The translations under genes were made by a program, and so were the position numbers. Below are positions 59,440-64,000 of a stretch of DNA of 64,000 nucleotides, in pieces. The notes beneath the pieces are model-generated. The model saw nothing but the letters and a program-made list of their open reading frames with translations. It was not told the origin of the DNA and did not search any database. Every line of letters begins with the position of its first letter. Within the stretch, counting starts at the first letter, position 1. This DNA is from Stenotrophomonas indicatrix (GTDB lineage: Bacteria; Pseudomonadota; Gammaproteobacteria; Xanthomonadales; Xanthomonadaceae). The stretch spans positions 2,232,001 through 2,296,000 of the forward strand of contig NZ_PEJS01000001.1 in NCBI RefSeq assembly GCF_002750975.1. The letters are read 5' to 3'.

Positions 59440-62400
59440 ATGCACACCGATCTGCCCGGATACGCCGAACTGCACTGCCTGTCGGCCTTCAGCTTCCAGC
59501 GTGGCGCGTCCACCGCCGAGGAACTGTTCGCACGCGCCGCCGGCCAGGGTTACCGCGCGTTGGCCATCACCGACGAATGCTCGTTGGCTGGCATCGTACG
59601 CGCATGGCAGGCGGCGAAGACGCACGGCGTGGCGCTGATCGTCGGTGCCGAATTCCAGGTTGAAGACGGGCCCAAGCTGGCCCTGCTGTGCACCAACCAG
59701 GCCGCTTACGCCGGGCTGTGCCAGCTGATCACCACCTGTCGCCGGCGGGCAGCCAAGGGCGGATACCGCTGCCTGCGCGAGGATCTGCAGGGACTGCCCG
59801 AGGGCCTGCTGTGCCTGTGGCTGGACCGGCAACCGGCGGCCACCGAACTGGAACTGCTGCGCCGTTGTTTTCCGCAGCGCCTGTGGCTGGCCGTGGAGCT
59901 GCACCACGAACACGACGACACGCGCCGGCTGCAGCAGCTGCAGGCCTTCGGCGAGCGCCACCAGTTGCCGCTGGTCGCCAGTGGCGACGTGCACATGCAC
60001 GTGCGCCGGCGTCGTGCCTTGCAGGATACGCTGACCGCGATCCGCCACCGCTGCAGCGTGGCTGAGGCTGGCTGGCGCCTGTTTGCCAACGGCGAGCGCC
60101 ATCTGCGCCCGCGCACTGCACTGGCCCAGCTGTATCCGCCCGACCTGCTGGCAGAAACCCTGCGCATCGCCGAACGCTGCCACTTCTCCCTGGACCAGCT
60201 GAAATACACCTACCCGCGCGAACTGGTGCCCGAAGGCCACGACCCGGACAGCTGGCTGCGCGTGCTGGTCGAGCGCGGCATTCCCTGGCGTTGGAAAAAG
60301 GGCATCGAGCCAGCCCAGCGCAAGCAGATCGAACACGAGCTGGCACTGATCGCAAAGAAGAACTACGCCTCCTATTTCCTCACCGTGCAGGACATCGTGC
60401 GCTTCGCCCGCAGCCAGGACATCCTCTGCCAGGGCCGTGGCTCGGCCGCCAATTCAGCGGTGTGCTTCGTGCTGGGTGTGACTGAGATCGACCCAGCGCG
60501 CAGCAACCTGCTGTTCGAGCGTTTCATCTCCGCCGAGCGTGATGAACCACCGGACATCGACATCGACTTCGAGCACGAGCGCCGCGAGGAAGTACTGCAG
60601 TACGTATTCAACCGCTATGGCCGCGAGCGTGCCGCGCTGACGGCGGTGGCGATCAGCTACCGTGGCCGCAGCGCGATCCGCGATGTCGCCCGCGCGCTGG
60701 GCCTGCCGATGGACCAGGTCAACGAGCTGGGCGCGGCGATGGACCATTGGGGCGGCAACATTCCGTTGCCGGAAACCCTGCGCGAGCGCGGTTTCGATCC
60801 GGAAACACCGTTGATGCGCCGGCTGCTGGCATTGACCGCCGAGCTGATCGATTTTCCGCGCCATCTGTCGCAGCATCCGGGCGGCTTCGTGATTTCCGAG
60901 CATCCGCTGTCGACGCTGGTGCCGGTGGAGAACGCAGCGATGGCCGACCGCACCGTCATCCAGTGGGACAAGGACGACCTGGACGCCACCGGCCTGATGA
61001 AGGTCGACTGCCTGGCACTGGGCATGCTCACCGCCATCCGCAAATGCCTGGCGATGCTGCAGCAGCACGGCCTGCACGAAGGACGCATGGATGCAATCGA
61101 GGACGATGACAAGCCGACCTACGACATGATCTGCGCCGCCGACACCATCGGCGTGTTCCAGATCGAGTCGCGCGCGCAGATGGCGATGCTGCCACGCATG
61201 CAGCCGCGTAATTTCTATGACCTGGTGATCGAGGTGGCGATCGTGCGCCCTGGCCCGATCCAGGGCGACATGGTCCATCCCTACCTGGAACGTCGGCGGA
61301 TCCTGCGCGAACAAGGCCCGGATGCGTTGAACGATCCGGACAACCCGCTGTATCCAGCGCGACTGGAACGCGTATTCGCGCGCACACTGGGCGTGCCACT
61401 GTTCCAGGAACAGGTCATGCAGTTGGCGGTGGACGCGGCTGGCTACACCGCAGGCGAAGCCGATGCCCTGCGCCGTTCGATGGCCGCCTGGAAGCGTCGT
61501 GGCGGCCTGGAACCGCACCGCGAAAAGCTGCTGACGGGCATGTTGAAAAACGGCTTCAGCCTGGAATACGGCGAGCACCTGTTCGAGCAGATCAAGGGCT
61601 TCGGCGACTACGGTTTTCCGGAAAGCCACGCGGCCAGCTTCGCCCTGCTCACCTATGCCAGCTGCTGGCTGAAGTGCCACCACCCGGCTGCATTCACCGC
61701 CAGCCTGATCAACAGCCAGCCACTGGGCTTCTACAGCCCCGACCAGCTGCTGCAGGATGCGCGCCGGCATGGCATCACGGTACTGCCGGTGGACGTGCGC
61801 CACAGCGACTGGGATTGCACGCTGGACTTCAGCAAGGGCGCGGCGGCAATCCGGCTCGGCCTGCGCCTGGTCGATGGCTGCAGCGAACCGGCCGCGCAGA
61901 TCATCATGCGTGAACGCGCACGACGCCCCTTCGACGATGTCGGCGATCTCTGCCAGCGCACCGCACTGGATCGCCGCCAGCAGGGCCTGCTCGCCGATGC
62001 CGGCGCCCTGCGCGGCCTCAGCGGCCATCGCCACCGCGCACGCTGGGATATCTCCGGCGTGGAGAACCGCCTGCCGTTGTTCGACCAGGCCCGCGCCACC
62101 GCCGAAGCGCGCGTGGCCCTGCCCCTGCCCAGCGCCTGGGAAGACATGCAGGCCGATTACCGCAGCACCGGCACCACCCTCGGCCGCCATCCGATGTCGT
62201 TCCTGCGTGCGCAGCTGCGAACCCGTGGCTGCCTGGATGCCGCGCAGCTGGCCAACCATGGTCATGGCCGGCGCGTACGCATCGCCGGCCTGGTACGCAT
62301 GCGCCAGCGCCCGCAGACCGCCAGCGGCGTCACCTTCCTTACCCTGGAAGATGAAACCGGCATGGTCAACGCCGTGGTCTGGCGACATCTGGCCGACCGC

Positions 62401-62550
62401 CAGCACCACGTCCTGGTGGATACGCAGCTGATGCAGATCGACGGCCGGCTGGAACGCGTGGATGGCGTGCAGCATGTGATCGTGCAGCGCATGCACTGCC
62501 TGGACGAACTGCTGCAGGGACTGCGCAGCCACAGCCGCGACTTCCATTGA
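59440..62550 (+). CDS. dnaE2: Error-prone DNA polymerase DnaE2
   Basis: This 1036-residue C-family polymerase performs translesion synthesis in the SOS response. A PHP domain covers residues 5-210 ('[20 protein letters not shown]', '[17 protein letters not shown]'). The palm has catalytic Asp372, Asp374 and Asp376 in '[15 protein letters not shown]' and '[14 protein letters not shown]'. The fingers include '[20 protein letters not shown]', and a C-terminal OB fold lies around 940-1010. The ATG at 59440 begins the conserved '[13 protein letters not shown]'. Its length is normal for the family, and no frameshift is seen. Confidence 0.95.
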   Translation: MHTDLPGYAELHCLSAFSFQRGASTAEELFARAAGQGYRALAITDECSLAGIVRAWQAAKTHGVALIVGAEFQVEDGPKLALLCTNQAAYAGLCQLITTCRRRAAKGGYRCLREDLQGLPEGLLCLWLDRQPAATELELLRRCFPQRLWLAVELHHEHDDTRRLQQLQAFGERHQLPLVASGDVHMHVRRRRALQDTLTAIRHRCSVAEAGWRLFANGERHLRPRTALAQLYPPDLLAETLRIAERCHFSLDQLKYTYPRELVPEGHDPDSWLRVLVERGIPWRWKKGIEPAQRKQIEHELALIAKKNYASYFLTVQDIVRFARSQDILCQGRGSAANSAVCFVLGVTEIDPARSNLLFERFISAERDEPPDIDIDFEHERREEVLQYVFNRYGRERAALTAVAISYRGRSAIRDVARALGLPMDQVNELGAAMDHWGGNIPLPETLRERGFDPETPLMRRLLALTAELIDFPRHLSQHPGGFVISEHPLSTLVPVENAAMADRTVIQWDKDDLDATGLMKVDCLALGMLTAIRKCLAMLQQHGLHEGRMDAIEDDDKPTYDMICAADTIGVFQIESRAQMAMLPRMQPRNFYDLVIEVAIVRPGPIQGDMVHPYLERRRILREQGPDALNDPDNPLYPARLERVFARTLGVPLFQEQVMQLAVDAAGYTAGEADALRRSMAAWKRRGGLEPHREKLLTGMLKNGFSLEYGEHLFEQIKGFGDYGFPESHAASFALLTYASCWLKCHHPAAFTASLINSQPLGFYSPDQLLQDARRHGITVLPVDVRHSDWDCTLDFSKGAAAIRLGLRLVDGCSEPAAQIIMRERARRPFDDVGDLCQRTALDRRQQGLLADAGALRGLSGHRHRARWDISGVENRLPLFDQARATAEARVALPLPSAWEDMQADYRSTGTTLGRHPMSFLRAQLRTRGCLDAAQLANHGHGRRVRIAGLVRMRQRPQTASGVTFLTLEDETGMVNAVVWRHLADRQHHVLVDTQLMQIDGRLERVDGVQHVIVQRMHCLDELLQGLRSHSRDFH

Positions 62551-62632
62551 CGATACACACCGTCACACACCGAACTGGCCACGGCCAACCGGATTCCGCT
62601 ATCGTCGGCCACGTCCAAGGAAGGAATACACA

Positions 62633-63139
62633 ATGGCTCGTGCCCTGACCCTGACCACCCTGGTGGTCGCCATGCTCGCGTTGCTCGTTTCCGGCTGGAC
62701 CGCCTGGAACCTGCATCGCAGCCAGTCACCGCACCGCGTGATCGAAGCGCGCGGCCTGATCATCCACGATGCCAGCGGCCAGCCGCGGGTGATCCTTGGC
62801 GCCCCGGTTCCCGACCCCCTCAGCCGGGGCCGCCCGCAGGGGCCACGTGCCACCGCCCTGTCCGGCCTGATCCTGCTCGGCCCCGATGGCTCCGAGCGCG
62901 GCGGCTACGGCACCAGCGACCGGGGTGGCGAAGCCCTGCTGACCCTTGACGATGCCACCGGCACCACCGAAGTCTTCAAGGTGGTGGCCAACCCGGACCG
63001 CGGTGCCAGCCTGATGGTCAAGCACCAGAACAACACCGGCGCCATGCTGAGTTCCTGGCAGGGCAAGCCGGAGCTGGTGTTCCTCGACGACAGCGGCCAG
63101 TCCTACTACGTGCGCCCCGGCGCCAGCGCTGCGCCCTGA
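62633..63139 (+). CDS. Membrane-anchored protein of unknown function
   Basis: The 168-residue protein has one N-terminal membrane helix (TLTTLVVAMLALLVSGWTAW). A soluble beta-rich domain follows, made of short repeated units: 'GLIIHDASGQPRVILGAPVP', 'GLILLGPDGSERGGYGTSDR', 'EALLTLDDATGTTEVFKVVA' and 'ELVFLDDSGQSYYVRPG'. The repeat looks like a strand-turn-strand of the form 'hhhhDxxGxxR'. I do not recognise the family. AAGGAAGGA precedes the ATG by 7 bases. It is convergent with the next gene. Confidence 0.65.
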   Translation: MARALTLTTLVVAMLALLVSGWTAWNLHRSQSPHRVIEARGLIIHDASGQPRVILGAPVPDPLSRGRPQGPRATALSGLILLGPDGSERGGYGTSDRGGEALLTLDDATGTTEVFKVVANPDRGASLMVKHQNNTGAMLSSWQGKPELVFLDDSGQSYYVRPGASAAP

Positions 63140-63149
63140 GCGCGCACGC

Positions 63150-64000
63150 TCAGCGCATCACCGCCGCCAGGTCATCGGCCAACCGACGTTGCTGCGGCGG
63201 GCCGAGTGCCGCACAGGTGATGCGCAACCCATGCGCCGGTGCAGACACCGCAAAGACTTCCCCCCCACGCACATGCCAGCCACGCGCCGCCAGCGCCAGC
63301 ACCTGCGGCGTGCTGTCGGCCGCCAGTGGCAGCCACAGATTCAAGCCTTCCATCGGCATCGGTGTCGGCAGCCCGCGCGCCTGCAGCAGGGCCTGCAGAC
63401 CCTGCAGCCGCTGCTGGTAGCGCTCACCGGCGGCAGCCACCTTCGCCCGTTGCTGCGCCGACTCCAATACCGAACTGGCTGCATCCTGCAGCAGATGGCT
63501 GACCCAGCCGGTGCCCGCCGCCAGGCGCAGGCGCAGTCGCACCGCGGTCTGCCCATCGCAGGCCAACCAGGCCACGCGCAGGTCCGGGCCCAATGCCTTG
63601 GACAACGAACGCAGCAGCGCCCAACGCCGACCGTCCATCGGCAGCACCGAGTGATAGCTCTGCTGCGAGAGCAGCGCGTAGTGATCGTCGATCAGCACCG
63701 CCACCTGCGGATAGCCGGCCAGCAACTGGCGTAGCGCACGCGCACGCTTCGCATCCAGGCTGGCACCGGTGGGATTGTGCGCGCGTGGAGTCAGCAGCAC
63801 CGCGCGTGCACCCGCATCCAACGCCTGCCGCAGTGATTCCACCTGCATGCCGTGCGTATCCACCGCCACCGGCAACGGCACGTGTCCAGCCGCACCGAGG
63901 ACATTGAGGCTGCCCAGGAAACAGGGATCCTCCACCGCGATGCGGTCCCCCGGCAGCAGCCACGCCGACAGCAGGCGCTCGATGCCATCGACCGCGCCGT
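63150..64000 (-). CDS. MocR-type GntR/aminotransferase regulator (N-terminal part outside window)
   Basis: The visible part is 283 residues of a fold-type I PLP aminotransferase-like domain. It has 'VLLTPRAHNPTGASLDAKRA', the Asp in 'VAVLIDDHYALLS', the PLP lysine in 'LLRSLSKALGPDLRVAWLA' and C-terminal 'LRITCAALGPPQQRRLADDL'. Together with the divergent helical segments, this fits the regulatory MocR family (PtsJ/PdxR-like), where a GntR domain sits N-terminally. That domain would lie beyond the right edge, so it is inferred. The frame is open to the edge. Confidence 0.8.
   Translation of the reverse strand, partial: GAVDGIERLLSAWLLPGDRIAVEDPCFLGSLNVLGAAGHVPLPVAVDTHGMQVESLRQALDAGARAVLLTPRAHNPTGASLDAKRARALRQLLAGYPQVAVLIDDHYALLSQQSYHSVLPMDGRRWALLRSLSKALGPDLRVAWLACDGQTAVRLRLRLAAGTGWVSHLLQDAASSVLESAQQRAKVAAAGERYQQRLQGLQALLQARGLPTPMPMEGLNLWLPLAADSTPQVLALAARGWHVRGGEVFAVSAPAHGLRITCAALGPPQQRRLADDLAAVMR

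Overview
The window looks like chromosomal DNA from the Stenotrophomonas maltophilia group (Xanthomonadales). The evidence is uniformly high GC with dense, tightly packed genes, many intergenic GTAG-headed hairpins of the SMAG repeat type known from S. maltophilia, a Xanthomonas-type LexA box (TTAG-N6-TACT) ahead of an imuA-imuB-dnaE2 cassette, and protein families typical of this group (DUF3613 in a Tad locus, alpha-amino acid ester hydrolase, propeller-type sensor kinase). I saw no rRNA, tRNA, integrase, transposase or CRISPR array. Apart from the repeats, the window reads as ordinary chromosome.

Layout. 1-6554: the distal part of a Tad/Flp pilus operon (ATPase tadA/cpaF cut by the left edge, tadB, tadC, TPR lipoprotein, DUF3613 protein, TadG-like protein). 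6571-8896: DUF2968 and DUF4124 proteins and a chloroperoxidase-type hydrolase. 8897-15674: a tightly overlapping leftward gene set (MFS exporter, outer-membrane channel, Tat-type amidohydrolase, DoxX protein, isochorismatase-type hydrolase, small AraC regulator, small membrane protein). It faces a rightward two-component system (periplasmic-propeller kinase and NarL-type regulator, 15779-19457). 19458-20051 and 25482-26045: two composite repeat islands. Between them lie an MFS/LysR pair, a metal-dependent amidohydrolase, an ankyrin lipoprotein and a second LysR. 26046-35238: deaminase-like hydrolase, exported chorismate-lyase-like protein, lipoprotein, large TonB-dependent receptor, GNAT protein, CDP-diacylglycerol pyrophosphatase, I78-type inhibitor and secreted proteins of unknown role. 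35306-40806: a lactate utilisation operon (lldP-lldR-lldD-dld) with two matching candidate LldR operators. 40807-48671: MgtC protein, SDR, AraC, alpha-amino acid ester hydrolase, SnoaL-like protein, MFS and LysR. 48819-57114: GH3 beta-glucosidase with an unusual N-terminal domain, VOC protein, AraC, fatty-acid-hydroxylase-like protein, LysR, DsbA-like oxidoreductase and cyclase. 57259-62550: the SOS mutagenesis cassette. 62633-64000: a small membrane-anchored protein and the C-terminal part of a MocR/aminotransferase protein.

The most unusual structure is a family of five long palindromes (19567, 19852, 25573, 25850 and 52468). Each has 25-26-bp arms around a loop of exactly 52 nt. Both the outer arms and a hairpin nested inside the loop change between copies in a compensatory way. 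Four of the copies form two head-to-head pairs inside larger mirror-symmetric islands built from SMAG repeats. I do not recognise this element as a named family.
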